A DNA stretch of 32,412 bases from Clostridia bacterium (GTDB taxonomy: Bacteria > Bacillota > Clostridia > Oscillospirales > CAG-272): NCBI GenBank assembly GCA_017942005.1, contig JAGAVJ010000054.1, forward strand, positions 1-32,412. The letters are read 5' to 3'. Positions 23,951 to 31,998 of the stretch are shown piece by piece; the stretch's first letter is position 1, and the number at the start of each line of letters is the position of its first letter. The notes under the pieces were generated by a model. The model saw nothing but the letters and a program-made list of their open reading frames with translations. It was not told the origin of the DNA and did not search any database. The position numbers and the translations under genes were made by a program.

Positions 23951-24631
23951 TCAAGCATAAAGACCGCATACGGTGGTATGGAAACGAGGAGCCGGTGTTC
24001 TAAAAAAATAATTGATCGCCTTGCTGACAGGATAATCTGCATAGATACCGGCATTGCGCGGTGAGGTTTCCGTCGAATACTGCCAGAACAGCATATCCGG
24101 TTCTTCCTCCTGTGCAAGAACTTCAGAAACAAAAGGACGATCATACCAGATTCCAATAGAACCAAGCTTTTTGCGTTCGATGTGTTCGGTAAGGATTTCA
24201 CGGTTTGCATATAAAACCGGTGTATATCCGGCACGTTTGATGATATTACAGAAAATTTTAATCAGATTTGTGTTTTGAGCAGGGGAGAGCGCACAGTATT
24301 TTGCTGCAATTTCGTGGTCTCCAAGAGAAACAACAACAATCGGCAGCGTAATATAATTTTTGTAATGATTCAGACGTGAGATCAACCATGCAGCTTCTTT
24401 GTGTACATCCGATGCAGTTGTACCACCGAGCAGATGGGAGACCCCGCAGGAAATTTTTGCTTGATTTGCCCCACGCAGATTGGCTTCTGCAAGATCATCT
24501 GTTTCCGGAGCGATGCCCAAACAACAATCCACATCGCATCCATACGAAAATCGGATGACAGCTGCATCTGCATCGCGAACATACTTCCAATCTATATGAC
24601 CTTGCACTTGGGAAACACTGATGATTTTCAT
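23951..24631 (-). CDS. GH25 lysozyme-fold protein, probably inactive
   Basis: A 226-residue protein with the layout of GH25 muramidases: VSQVQGHIDW at the N-terminus (family: xIDVSxxQGxIDW), AVIRFSYG, GVSHLLGGTTASDVHKEAAWLI, YTPVLYANREIL, and LFWQYSTE. The catalytic acids seem to be missing: the first Asp is Ser5, and in the LPxxxDxE strand the expected Asp and Glu are Val101 and Leu103. A DHE at 105-107 lies a few residues later, so a shifted alignment should be kept in mind. There is no signal peptide, so the protein should stay in the cytoplasm, unlike an ordinary lysozyme. The ATG at 24631 is chosen because AAGGAG lies 7 bases upstream; the in-frame extension to 24700 would overlap the promoter. 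A binding or regulatory role is inferred. Confidence 0.75.
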   Translation of the reverse strand: MKIISVSQVQGHIDWKYVRDADAAVIRFSYGCDVDCCLGIAPETDDLAEANLRGANQAKISCGVSHLLGGTTASDVHKEAAWLISRLNHYKNYITLPIVVVSLGDHEIAAKYCALSPAQNTNLIKIFCNIIKRAGYTPVLYANREILTEHIERKKLGSIGIWYDRPFVSEVLAQEEEPDMLFWQYSTETSPRNAGIYADYPVSKAINYFFRTPAPRFHTTVCGLYA

Positions 24632-24671
24632 GTTCTTTCTCCTTATTTCGGGAACGTTTGTTGTTGATATT

Positions 24672-24700
24672 ATTATACCACGAAATAATGTTCTTGTCAA
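24672..24700 (-). promoter_or_regulatory. Promoter of the GH25-like gene
   Basis: TTGACA (24700-24695) and TATAAT (24677-24672) on the minus strand with a 17-base spacer, about 40 bases before the start codon. Confidence 0.9.
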
Positions 24701-24756
24701 TATATGAGAACAAATTTTCTGAATAAAATTTCTGTTCCCTCACAGATCCTTTTGAA

Positions 24757-24799
24757 AATAAAAAAATACCGCAGATAGAACCCGGTCCTGTCTGCGGTA
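24757..24799 (-). terminator. Terminator of the Gfo/Idh/MocA gene
   Basis: On the minus strand TACCGCAGA (24799-24791) pairs with TCTGCGGTA (24775-24767), followed by a T-rich tail (24766-24757). Confidence 0.9.
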
Positions 24800-24830
24800 C
24801 AATGACAAAATCTTATTTTAAATTGAAAGA

Positions 24831-25877
24831 TTACAGCTTGACTTCCTCGTGCTTTGCAGCGGAAGCATAAATACCGTCGAGCATACGCTGGATGGTAACA
24901 GCGTCTTCAATCGGAGAAATCGGCTTTTTGCCGGTATTCAAGCAATCAATAAAGTGACGGATTTCTTCCACAAAATAGTTGTTCGGGGTAACTTCCGGCT
25001 TTTCATCGGACAGATAACCCTCTTCGTTCTCACCGTAAATGGTAAGCGGTTCAAAGGTACAGCCGGCTTTGGAACCGAAAATCTGTGTGGTTGCAGATTC
25101 AACACCGTTGATCGCCCAAGCAATTTCAGCAACCATAGACTTGCCGCCTTCAAAGCGGAAGAAGACCGATGCAGAGTCTTCGGTATTGAACACACCGTTG
25201 CCCTGACCAAACGGCTGCCATCTGCCGACACCCTTGGTCTGGTAATCACCGATACGATAGGATGTTTCCGCAGACACGGAGACAGGGGTCGGTCTGCCCA
25301 TCAGATACCAGGTACGGTCGATAGCATGAACACCGATATCCAGTACAGGACCGCCGCCTGCCAGCTCTTTATCAGTAAACCAACCGCCAGGTGTACCGCG
25401 GCGGCGGACATAGGAAGTCTTTGCATAGTAGATTTCACCGAATTTGCCTTCATCGCGCAGTTCGATAAACTTCTGCTGTTCTGCGCCGTAACGGGTGACA
25501 ACGGCGAGCATGAACTGTACGCCTGCTTCTTTGACTGCCTTCTCAATTGCAAGACCCTGTTCCAGCGTTGCGGCAAGCGGCTTTTCACACAGGATATTTT
25601 TACCTGCCTTAGCAGCTGCAATGGCAACCGGTGCATGCGCAGCGGTCCAGGTACAGACATCAATATAATCCACGTCCGGTTCATTGGCAAGCAGTTCTTC
25701 TACAGAAGCATATGCATGCGGGATACCAAACTTTTCAGCAGCAGCCTGCGCACGTTCCAGCACGATATCTGCAATCGCAACGACTTCCACGATATCTGTC
25801 AGCTCTGCATAAGACGGCAGATGTGCGCTGGTAGAGATATTACCGGCACCAATGATACCCACTTTTAACTTTTTCAT
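24831..25877 (-). CDS. Gfo/Idh/MocA family NAD(P)-dependent dehydrogenase
   Basis: A 348-residue sugar-type oxidoreductase. The Rossmann motif GIIGAGNIS is at about 7-15, and the cofactor and catalytic motif CEKPLA at 97-102. The GVHAIDRTWYLMG block carries the conserved His of the active site region. The C-terminal half is the usual open beta sheet (SVFFRFEGGKSMVAEIAWAING). Likely role: oxidation or epimerisation of a sugar or polyol in glycan breakdown; the exact substrate cannot be read. GGAGAAACC precedes the ATG. It has its own promoter at 25934-25962 although it follows the GH3 and lyxose isomerase genes on the same strand, so it may be read both alone and with them. Confidence 0.93.
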   Translation of the reverse strand: MKKLKVGIIGAGNISTSAHLPSYAELTDIVEVVAIADIVLERAQAAAEKFGIPHAYASVEELLANEPDVDYIDVCTWTAAHAPVAIAAAKAGKNILCEKPLAATLEQGLAIEKAVKEAGVQFMLAVVTRYGAEQQKFIELRDEGKFGEIYYAKTSYVRRRGTPGGWFTDKELAGGGPVLDIGVHAIDRTWYLMGRPTPVSVSAETSYRIGDYQTKGVGRWQPFGQGNGVFNTEDSASVFFRFEGGKSMVAEIAWAINGVESATTQIFGSKAGCTFEPLTIYGENEEGYLSDEKPEVTPNNYFVEEIRHFIDCLNTGKKPISPIEDAVTIQRMLDGIYASAAKHEEVKL

Positions 25878-25933
25878 AATAGGTTTCTCCTTTTCAATGT
25901 TTCGACAAAAATATGCCGATTATGATCGAATCC

Positions 25934-25962
25934 ATTTTAACACAGATTTTTCATAATGTCAA
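25934..25962 (-). promoter_or_regulatory. Promoter of the Gfo/Idh/MocA gene
   Basis: TTGACA (25962-25957) and TAAAAT (25939-25934) on the minus strand with a 17-base spacer, starting just past the GH3 stop codon. Confidence 0.82.
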
Positions 25963-25978
25963 GCCTTTTCCAAAAGAA

Positions 25979-28063
25979 TCATAAACGGATTTTTACAGAA
26001 AGGCATTCTGTCTGGCAAAGTGCATTGCTGCGTGCATCCGGCTGGTGAGTTCCCGCATATAATATATATTCCGTTCCGCGTACCGCGCGTATCCCGTCCT
26101 CGTCAACAGAGGTAAATGCAGTCGGGGAAATTTCAATCGGAATTGTCTTAACCTGACCCGGAGCAAGCGAAATGCGTGAAAATCCGCACAGGGAATAATA
26201 GGGAACAGCGCATGGAGCATTGTCATGGATATACAGCTCAATGACATCATCGCAGCGGGTAAGACCGGGATTTTCCACTGTGACTGATGCAATCCGATTT
26301 TCATATACGAGTTCTTTGACAACAATTTTTCCGTATGTCAAACCGTAACCAAACGGATACAGAATGTTTTCCTGCGTGTTGCGATATGTACGGTGCTGCA
26401 TGGAATAGTCTGTAAAGTCCGGCAGTTTATCTGCGTCCTCATAAAACGTGACAGGCAGCTTTCCGGAAGGCGCAAAGTCACCAAACAGGATGGATGCCGC
26501 AGCTTCTCCTCCCATCTGTCCGGGATACCAGACATGAAGCAGCGCGTCTGCATCTACCTCAACGTTGATGGCACTTCCTGCCGCACAGAGTATAATTAAA
26601 GGTTTGCCGCACGCTTTCAATGCCCCAAGCAAGGCGCGCTGGGATGCAGGAAGACGAAGATCGCGCTTGTCACCTGCCGCATATTCGTTGGAAGCGTCGC
26701 CTTCCTCACCTTCAATTGATGGATCAAGTCCAACGCATGCAATGACGATGTCGGCAGCGGCAGCGGCTTCCAGCGCTTCTGCAAGACGGTCATTGTCATC
26801 CTGATTGTTGCAGTTTTCAGAACGCATTTTATAAAGATGTGCACCGGGTGCAAATAACACGCGGCCGGGGAACCGATCTTGGATTCCTTCCAGCAAAGTA
26901 ATATAGCGATCCGCTGTTCCCATATAATTGCCTTCCAGAGCAGTTCTGCTGTTTGCATTCGGTCCGACGACGGCAATGGTACCGACCGTTTCTTCATCCA
27001 ACGGGAGAATGCCGTTGTTTTTAAGGAGTACCATGGATTGCAGCGCACACTGCCATGCGAGATCCTTGTGGTCGTCACATGCGACAACCGTGTAGGGAAT
27101 ATCGTCATATTCGGTCTTTTTATCCAGCATGCCAAGACGGATTCTTGTACGCATGACATGGACACAGGCACGGCGGATTTCCTCCTCTGTTACAAGGCCT
27201 TCTTCATACGCACTCAAAAGCTGCGCATAACAGCCGCCGCAGTTGACATCGCAGCCGTTTTTTAGTGCCAGAGCGGCAGAATCCACCGGTGTTGCCGTGA
27301 TATGGTGGAAGGCATGAAAATCGTTGATTGCGCCGCAGTCGGAGACAAAATAACCGTCAAATCCCCACGTGCGCAGCTTCTCCTGAAGCATGGGGCTTGC
27401 ACAGGAAGCTTCTCCGTTGACACGGTTGTAGGCGCCCATGATACCTTCTACATGCGCTTCCTTTACAAGCGCCTCAAATGCTGGCAAATAGGTTTCTTCC
27501 AAATCCTTTGGAGAAACGACAGCATCAAAGCTGTGACGGATGTTTTCCGGTCCGGAATGCACCGCAAAATGCTTGGCGCATGCGGCAGCGCGCAATACCG
27601 TTTCCTCTCCTTGCAAGCCGCGGACATATGCCTTGCCGCAGGTGGCCGTCAGATAGGGATCCTCACCGTAGGTCTCATGGCCGCGTCCCCAGCGCGGGTC
27701 ACGGAAAATGTTGATATTGGGAGACCAGAAGGTGAGTCCCTTGTAAATACCGGTATCACCGTGCTTTTGTGCACCGTTGTACTTGGCGCGCGCTTCTGTG
27801 CCGATGACCTCGGCAGCAGCCTGCAATGTCACAGGATCGAACATGGCCGCAAGGCCGATTGCCTGAGGAAATACGGTTGCAGTGCCGGAACGGGCGACAC
27901 CGTGCAGTGCCTCATTCCACCAATTGTAAGCGGGAATGCCCAGACGCGGGATCGCCTTGGCATCATAGCGCAGTTGACTTGCCGCCTCTTCCACCGTCAT
28001 TTCAGAAACCAGTGCTTGGGCGCGTTCATTTGCGTCAAGGGAAGTATCTTCATAGCGTTTCAT
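25979..28063 (-). CDS. Glycoside hydrolase family 3 (beta-glucosidase/beta-xylosidase type)
   Basis: A 694-residue enzyme that would release sugars from the non-reducing end of beta-linked oligosaccharides. The N-terminal barrel starts with LTVEE-like MTVEEAASQL and has YNWWNEALHGVA, SPNINIFRDPRWGRGHETYGEDP, and KHFAVHSGPE; this set is typical of the beta-xylosidase/alpha-arabinofuranosidase branch. The nucleophile is Asp242 in FVSDCGA. The second domain (VIACVGLDPSIEGEEGD) supplies the acid/base region, and a C-terminal fibronectin III-like domain follows (about 580-694). No signal peptide, so it acts in the cytoplasm on imported oligosaccharides. It lies 36 bases after the lyxose isomerase gene, with AGAGG before its ATG; the two form an operon. 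Confidence 0.95.
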   Translation of the reverse strand: MKRYEDTSLDANERAQALVSEMTVEEAASQLRYDAKAIPRLGIPAYNWWNEALHGVARSGTATVFPQAIGLAAMFDPVTLQAAAEVIGTEARAKYNGAQKHGDTGIYKGLTFWSPNINIFRDPRWGRGHETYGEDPYLTATCGKAYVRGLQGEETVLRAAACAKHFAVHSGPENIRHSFDAVVSPKDLEETYLPAFEALVKEAHVEGIMGAYNRVNGEASCASPMLQEKLRTWGFDGYFVSDCGAINDFHAFHHITATPVDSAALALKNGCDVNCGGCYAQLLSAYEEGLVTEEEIRRACVHVMRTRIRLGMLDKKTEYDDIPYTVVACDDHKDLAWQCALQSMVLLKNNGILPLDEETVGTIAVVGPNANSRTALEGNYMGTADRYITLLEGIQDRFPGRVLFAPGAHLYKMRSENCNNQDDNDRLAEALEAAAAADIVIACVGLDPSIEGEEGDASNEYAAGDKRDLRLPASQRALLGALKACGKPLIILCAAGSAINVEVDADALLHVWYPGQMGGEAAASILFGDFAPSGKLPVTFYEDADKLPDFTDYSMQHRTYRNTQENILYPFGYGLTYGKIVVKELVYENRIASVTVENPGLTRCDDVIELYIHDNAPCAVPYYSLCGFSRISLAPGQVKTIPIEISPTAFTSVDEDGIRAVRGTEYILYAGTHQPDARSNALCQTECLSVKIRL

Positions 28064-28099
28064 GCGGTAAACCTCTCTTAAAATGTATTATAGATACAA

Positions 28100-28780
28100 T
28101 CAAATTTTATCGTACTCGTTGGCAAGGAAATATTGAATCGGCTCGTCCTCCTCAATACCGCAGAACCGTTTTGTCGGAGTGGCAAAGCGGTTGTCGCAGG
28201 TATCGTCATTAATGGAAGAAACCTCGCCTGCAATCAATATACCGGTTCCTTCTTTTACAAAGATTCTGTGATACAGTCCAGGGGTCAGCGTGATGGAATT
28301 TCCGGTTGTGATTTCGATGACAGAACCGGCGGGAAGCACATTTTTGATCCCGTCTGTATAAAAGGTAACATCATTTTTGTAATCGATTTCACCGTCTGCC
28401 GTAGAATTGTACAGTTCAATGCACATCACACCGCCTGCACGATTGATGATGTCTTCTGTTTTTTCAAAATGGAAATGAAGCGGAATTTCCTGCGGCGGTG
28501 TATCGGAGAAAATCAGATATTTTTCTGCGTAGGGTGTACCGATACCGCTTTTAGAACCGTTGCGCACGGTAAAAAGCGTACATCCCTTGTGAAGAAAATC
28601 TCCGGAATTGAAGTCTGTAACATCCCATCCGAGCATAACCGAAACTGCATTTTCACATCTTGCTCCAAGCTTTTTCCAATCCTCTGCGGTATACGATGCA
28701 AAAGCAGGCAGCGTAATATTTTCCTTTTGTAATGCTGCCATGGCACGCGTAATCGCTGCGTTAATTTCAGATCGTTTCAT
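28100..28780 (-). CDS. D-lyxose ketol-isomerase
   Basis: A 226-residue cupin-fold sugar isomerase. In the family it converts D-lyxose to D-xylulose and often also D-mannose to D-fructose, using a divalent metal. The metal-binding block LHFHFEKTEDI (His-x-His...Glu) and the later GLYHRIFV with the fourth ligand are both present, as are the N-terminal KRSEIN and the HKGCTLFTVRNG region typical of bacterial D-lyxose isomerases (PF07385-like). The ATG at 28780 is preferred; AAAAGGAGA lies 13 bases upstream, and a TTG 12 bases earlier is too close to it. First gene of an operon with the GH3 gene. It would feed pentose or mannose units released by the glycosidase into central metabolism. Confidence 0.93.
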   Translation of the reverse strand: MKRSEINAAITRAMAALQKENITLPAFASYTAEDWKKLGARCENAVSVMLGWDVTDFNSGDFLHKGCTLFTVRNGSKSGIGTPYAEKYLIFSDTPPQEIPLHFHFEKTEDIINRAGGVMCIELYNSTADGEIDYKNDVTFYTDGIKNVLPAGSVIEITTGNSITLTPGLYHRIFVKEGTGILIAGEVSSINDDTCDNRFATPTKRFCGIEEDEPIQYFLANEYDKI

Positions 28781-28838
28781 GATATGGTGCAATCTCCTTT
28801 TCGTATGATTTATTTTAATGTGAGTTCGATGAATTCAT

Positions 28839-28895
28839 GGGGAAACCTTTTTTGAAAAAAAGATTTTCTCCAAACCCCTTTCAAAAAACTTTAAA
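28839..28895 (-). repeat. AAAGTTTTTTGA-type intergenic repeat, copy 1
   Basis: Read on the minus strand it runs from TTTAAAGTTTTTTGAAAGGG to an AT-rich stem ending in GGTTTCCCC. The same start (TTTAAAAGTTTTTGAGGG) occurs on the plus strand at 28947. Repeats that begin in this way are common between genes in Clostridia; here the two face each other head to head. Confidence 0.55.
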
Positions 28896-28946
28896 CTGAA
28901 AAAACGCATCGATACCTTTTATCATATTATTTTTCCGATATATTCA

Positions 28947-29001
28947 TTTAAAAGTTTTTGAGGGATGCCTTAGCGGCGGGGCGTTTTTTCAAAAACGCCC
29001 C
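28947..29001 (+). repeat. AAAGTTTTTTGA-type intergenic repeat, copy 2, ending in an 11-bp hairpin
   Basis: Starts TTTAAAAGTTTTTGAGGG and ends in a perfect stem GGGGCGTTTTT (28978-28988) with AAAAACGCCCC (28991-29001). The hairpin lies 40 bases past the stop of the minus-strand phosphodiesterase gene and may also act as its transcript end. Confidence 0.6.
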
Positions 29002-29041
29002 AAGAGCGGTACGTTCTCATCGGACTCACGTTATTTTACGG

Positions 29042-29575
29042 TCATTGGTTCTTAGATATGGAATAGGTATAAAAGACGGTGCCTTCTATGGTTTTCCATT
29101 GGAATGTTCCATTTTCATAGGTCATGTAGCTGTGGGCGCTTCCGCCTCTCGGACGGGAAACCGAACCCGGATTCAGATATAGAAACCGACTGTTTTTTCG
29201 CCACGCAGGGATATGTGTATGACCGGTAATCAGCACATCACCGATTTCCAGAGTCGGCGGACAGGTTTCAGAATAAATATGACCGTGCGTTAAGAAGAAG
29301 GTATGTCCTAAATCAAACAGACACTGCTGGATCGGCATCGGAAAATTAAATGCTGCCTGATCCGAATCGGTGTCACAGTTGCCGCGTACACATAAAATCC
29401 GGTCTGCGATACGGTTCAGCATCAGAATGATGTCCACGTGATCCGCCTGTGAGCCGCCATACAAAAGGTCACCCAGCAGAACAAGCGTCTCCGCCTGTTC
29501 AAGGAAAAACGCATCGACCAGTTTGCGGCAGTATTCAGCAGAGCCATGAATATCGGATGCAATGAATAATTTCAT
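29042..29575 (-). CDS. YfcE-type metallophosphodiesterase, second tandem copy
   Basis: A 177-residue calcineurin-like phosphodiesterase. Metal-binding motifs are SDIHG, GDLLY, GNCD, THGH and GHTH, followed by NPGSVS. Compared with its neighbour at 29635, it lacks the YHGPRNDLP...YAPK loop (here YGGSQADHVD), so it is shorter and the substrate side of the site differs. The start at 29575 is chosen by comparison with the neighbour (both begin MKL[LF]IASDIHGSA); AAAGGATT lies right before it. It follows its paralogue by 59 bases on the same strand. Members hydrolyse model phosphodiesters in vitro; the natural substrate is not known. Confidence 0.9.
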   Translation of the reverse strand: MKLFIASDIHGSAEYCRKLVDAFFLEQAETLVLLGDLLYGGSQADHVDIILMLNRIADRILCVRGNCDTDSDQAAFNFPMPIQQCLFDLGHTFFLTHGHIYSETCPPTLEIGDVLITGHTHIPAWRKNSRFLYLNPGSVSRPRGGSAHSYMTYENGTFQWKTIEGTVFYTYSISKNQ

Positions 29576-29634
29576 AATCCTTTTTCGTTCTTTGCGGGAA
29601 GGCAAAGGTTCCTTTCAGTTCATTGTTGAAGGTG

Positions 29635-30180
29635 TCAGGAGATGGAATGCGCAGAAATCACGGTACCGTCAACTGCTTTCCACAAAAAGGCGCCGTTTTC
29701 ATACGTCATATAACCGTGTACGCTGTTTTCCTTTGGAATGGAGACGGAACCGGGATTTAGATACAGGAACGTTTCATGGTCACGACAGGCGGGAATATGT
29801 GTGTGTCCATTTAGCAATATATCGCCGTTGTGCAGCTTCGGAGGAGTTTCCTCGTTGAAATGGTGTCCATGGGTGAGAAAAAAGGTATGCCCCAGATCGT
29901 AAAAGAGTGCATACTCCGCAAGTATCGGAAAATCCAGCACCATTTGATCAACCTCAGTATCACAGTTCCCGCGCACACAGAGAATGCGGTCCGCAATGCC
30001 GTTCAGCATTGCAATGACTTCTTTTGGTGCGTATTCTGCCGGCAGGTCGTTGCGTGGACCATGATACAGCAGATCACCGAGCAAAACCAGCGTCTTTGCC
30101 TGTTCACGGGAGAAGGCATCCAGCAATTGTCGGCAGTATGCAGCAGAACCATGAATATCGGAAGCGATCAATAATTTCAT
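29635..30180 (-). CDS. YfcE-type metallophosphodiesterase, first tandem copy
   Basis: A 181-residue calcineurin-like phosphodiesterase with all usual motifs: SDIHG, GDLLYHGPRN, GNCDTE, THGHHF, GHTHIP and NPGSVS. It is close to the next gene at 29042 over most of its length, so the pair arose by tandem duplication. AAAGGAA upstream of the ATG is a good ribosome binding site. It lies 39 bases after the MATE exporter gene on the same strand, so the three genes probably form one operon. Likely cytoplasmic. Substrate unknown. Confidence 0.93.
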   Translation of the reverse strand: MKLLIASDIHGSAAYCRQLLDAFSREQAKTLVLLGDLLYHGPRNDLPAEYAPKEVIAMLNGIADRILCVRGNCDTEVDQMVLDFPILAEYALFYDLGHTFFLTHGHHFNEETPPKLHNGDILLNGHTHIPACRDHETFLYLNPGSVSIPKENSVHGYMTYENGAFLWKAVDGTVISAHSIS

Positions 30181-30219
30181 ATCGAATGATTTCCTTTCTT
30201 TTGCATGAAAATGGTAGGG

Positions 30220-31659
30220 TTAGTGATTGGATTGTATGGAAACAACATCGTCCGTTTCTAAAGTTTCGTCTATGTTCTCAGGTTTTGCTGCTTCTTTGGG
30301 AGCATCGGCAATGATTTTTTTCAATTTATGGATGACATAGAAGTACATTGGGATCAACAGCACATCTGCTGCTACCCATGCTGCCGGATTGGCATAACAG
30401 ACAGCGGTAAAGCCGACCGAACGCACAAACATATTTGCAACAAAGGCGCGCGCCACAAGTTCAAAGATACCGGCTGTCATGGCAGGCCCGCCCCAACCCA
30501 TTCCCTGAATGGAATTACGGAAGACAAAGATTAAACACAGTGCAGGGTAGAACAGACCACAAACACTAAGATACTGGGAAACATACGCAAGAATTTCTGT
30601 TTCAGCTGCATCCATAAACAAAAGGACAACATATTTTCCGCAGGACCGTACAAAAAGGCAGGAAGCGATACTTAAAAGCAGTGAGGCAATTGCGCATTGA
30701 AAAACGCCCTTCTGAATACGGTCGACACGTCCGGCACCACGGTTTTGTCCACAATAAGTTGCCATTGTAATGCCCAATGTTTCCATTGGTGCAAACACGA
30801 TGTTCTGTGCTTTGCTTGCAGCAGAAATGGATGCAATGACGTCCGAGCCAAGGGTATTGACTGCACTTTGCAATATAATCGAACCAACCGCAGTAATGGA
30901 AAACTGGAGCGCCATGGGAAGACCGATGGCTAACAGTCGTTTTGAAATATTGAGATCAAAGGGTAAATCTTCTTTTTTCGGATGCAGGATCGGGAATTTT
31001 TTGATAATCCAGATCAAACATAGAATACCGGAAATGAGCTGCGATAAGATGGTTGCCAGTGCAGCGCCTGCCACTCCGAATGAAAACACTGCGATAAACA
31101 GAAGGTCCAATATAATATTAATGGCAGAAGAGATCATTAAAAAGTAGAGCGGGGAACGTGAATCTCCGACAGAACGCATCAAGCCTGCCGTGATATTATA
31201 GAACATACAAAACGGAATTCCGGCAAATATGATGATGATGTAAAGAAATGAATCTTCCATGATATTTTCCGGGGTATCCATCAATGTCAGGAGACCGCGT
31301 GTCGTAAACATCATCAGCGTAGTCACAAGGGTGGCAACGGCAAGTGAAAGCCACAATATATTGGAAACGCAGCGGCGCATATTGCGGTGATCTCCGGCGC
31401 CAAAATACTGTGCAACAGGAATGCAGAAGCCGCTTGACATTCCGTTAACAAAGCCGAGAATTAAAAATGAAATAGAACCGGTTGCACCGACCGCCGCGAA
31501 GGCGTTCGTACCGATAAATTTTCCGACAATGATACTGTCTGCCATATTGTAAAACTGCTGAAACAGATTTCCAACAAGAATCGGCAGGGAAAACAGTAAA
31601 ATCAGCTTGATTGGGCTGCCAGTGGTCAAATCACGGACGCGGGTATTGCTTTGCGTCAT
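30220..31659 (-). CDS. MATE family multidrug/cation exporter
   Basis: A 479-residue membrane protein with about twelve hydrophobic segments in two similar halves, starting TTGSPIKLILLFSLPILVGNLFQQFYNMADSIIVGKFIG, the common opening of bacterial MATE exporters (NorM/DinF group). Such proteins export drugs or metabolites by exchange with sodium ions or protons. The second half begins near LDISKRLLAIGLPMALQFS. The ATG at 31659 is chosen because GAAAGGAAG lies 10 bases upstream; the in-frame extension to 31734 would start next to the -10 box. Substrate cannot be read from sequence. It is the first gene of an operon with the two phosphodiesterases. Confidence 0.95.
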   Translation of the reverse strand: MTQSNTRVRDLTTGSPIKLILLFSLPILVGNLFQQFYNMADSIIVGKFIGTNAFAAVGATGSISFLILGFVNGMSSGFCIPVAQYFGAGDHRNMRRCVSNILWLSLAVATLVTTLMMFTTRGLLTLMDTPENIMEDSFLYIIIIFAGIPFCMFYNITAGLMRSVGDSRSPLYFLMISSAINIILDLLFIAVFSFGVAGAALATILSQLISGILCLIWIIKKFPILHPKKEDLPFDLNISKRLLAIGLPMALQFSITAVGSIILQSAVNTLGSDVIASISAASKAQNIVFAPMETLGITMATYCGQNRGAGRVDRIQKGVFQCAIASLLLSIASCLFVRSCGKYVVLLFMDAAETEILAYVSQYLSVCGLFYPALCLIFVFRNSIQGMGWGGPAMTAGIFELVARAFVANMFVRSVGFTAVCYANPAAWVAADVLLIPMYFYVIHKLKKIIADAPKEAAKPENIDETLETDDVVSIQSNH

Positions 31660-31722
31660 AATAAAAGAACTTCCTTTCAAAATTTCCGGAATACAATCAA
31701 AATAAAAATAAAATCTTATAAT

Positions 31723-31751
31723 ATTGTATCGCAAAAAAATACAGATGTCAA
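31723..31751 (-). promoter_or_regulatory. Promoter of the MATE-phosphodiesterase operon
   Basis: TTGACA (31751-31746) and TACAAT (31728-31723) on the minus strand with a 17-base spacer, about 65 bases before the start codon. Confidence 0.8.
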
Positions 31752-31998
31752 TGGAAAAACAGAAAATTGTCGATGAATGTAATGCTTTTTTCTCTCATTC
31801 CTTCTATCATATGCATTTTCACAGTTTCTCAGAAGATGTTCATTCTGCGATCACTAAAAATTGAAGCAGCAATCAAAAAATTACAGTATACTAAATACCA
31901 TAGTTATAGACGCAGCAGCAGCCATAACAGTATTATTTTAAAGATTCATTTTATGAAAGGAAGTACCTTTTGGTTCTTGCAAAGGTATTGTCACATTT
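31752..31998. other. Intergenic stretch, no gene seen
   Basis: Between the MATE promoter and the lipoprotein gene at 31999. An open frame runs through it in another phase, but it has no ribosome binding site and no family resemblance. A TATACT at 31887 could be a -10 box for the plus-strand gene, with TTGAAG at 31861 as -35, but the 20-base spacer is poor. Confidence 0.5.

Noticed and set aside
24849..25868. Long plus-strand open frame opposite the Gfo/Idh/MocA gene (339 codons)
   Set aside because: Composition is typical of antisense shadow; the minus-strand protein has complete family motifs and its own promoter and terminator.
27302..28081. Plus-strand open frame opposite the 5' part of the GH3 gene
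   Set aside because: No family resemblance, and the opposite strand encodes an unmistakable GH3 enzyme.
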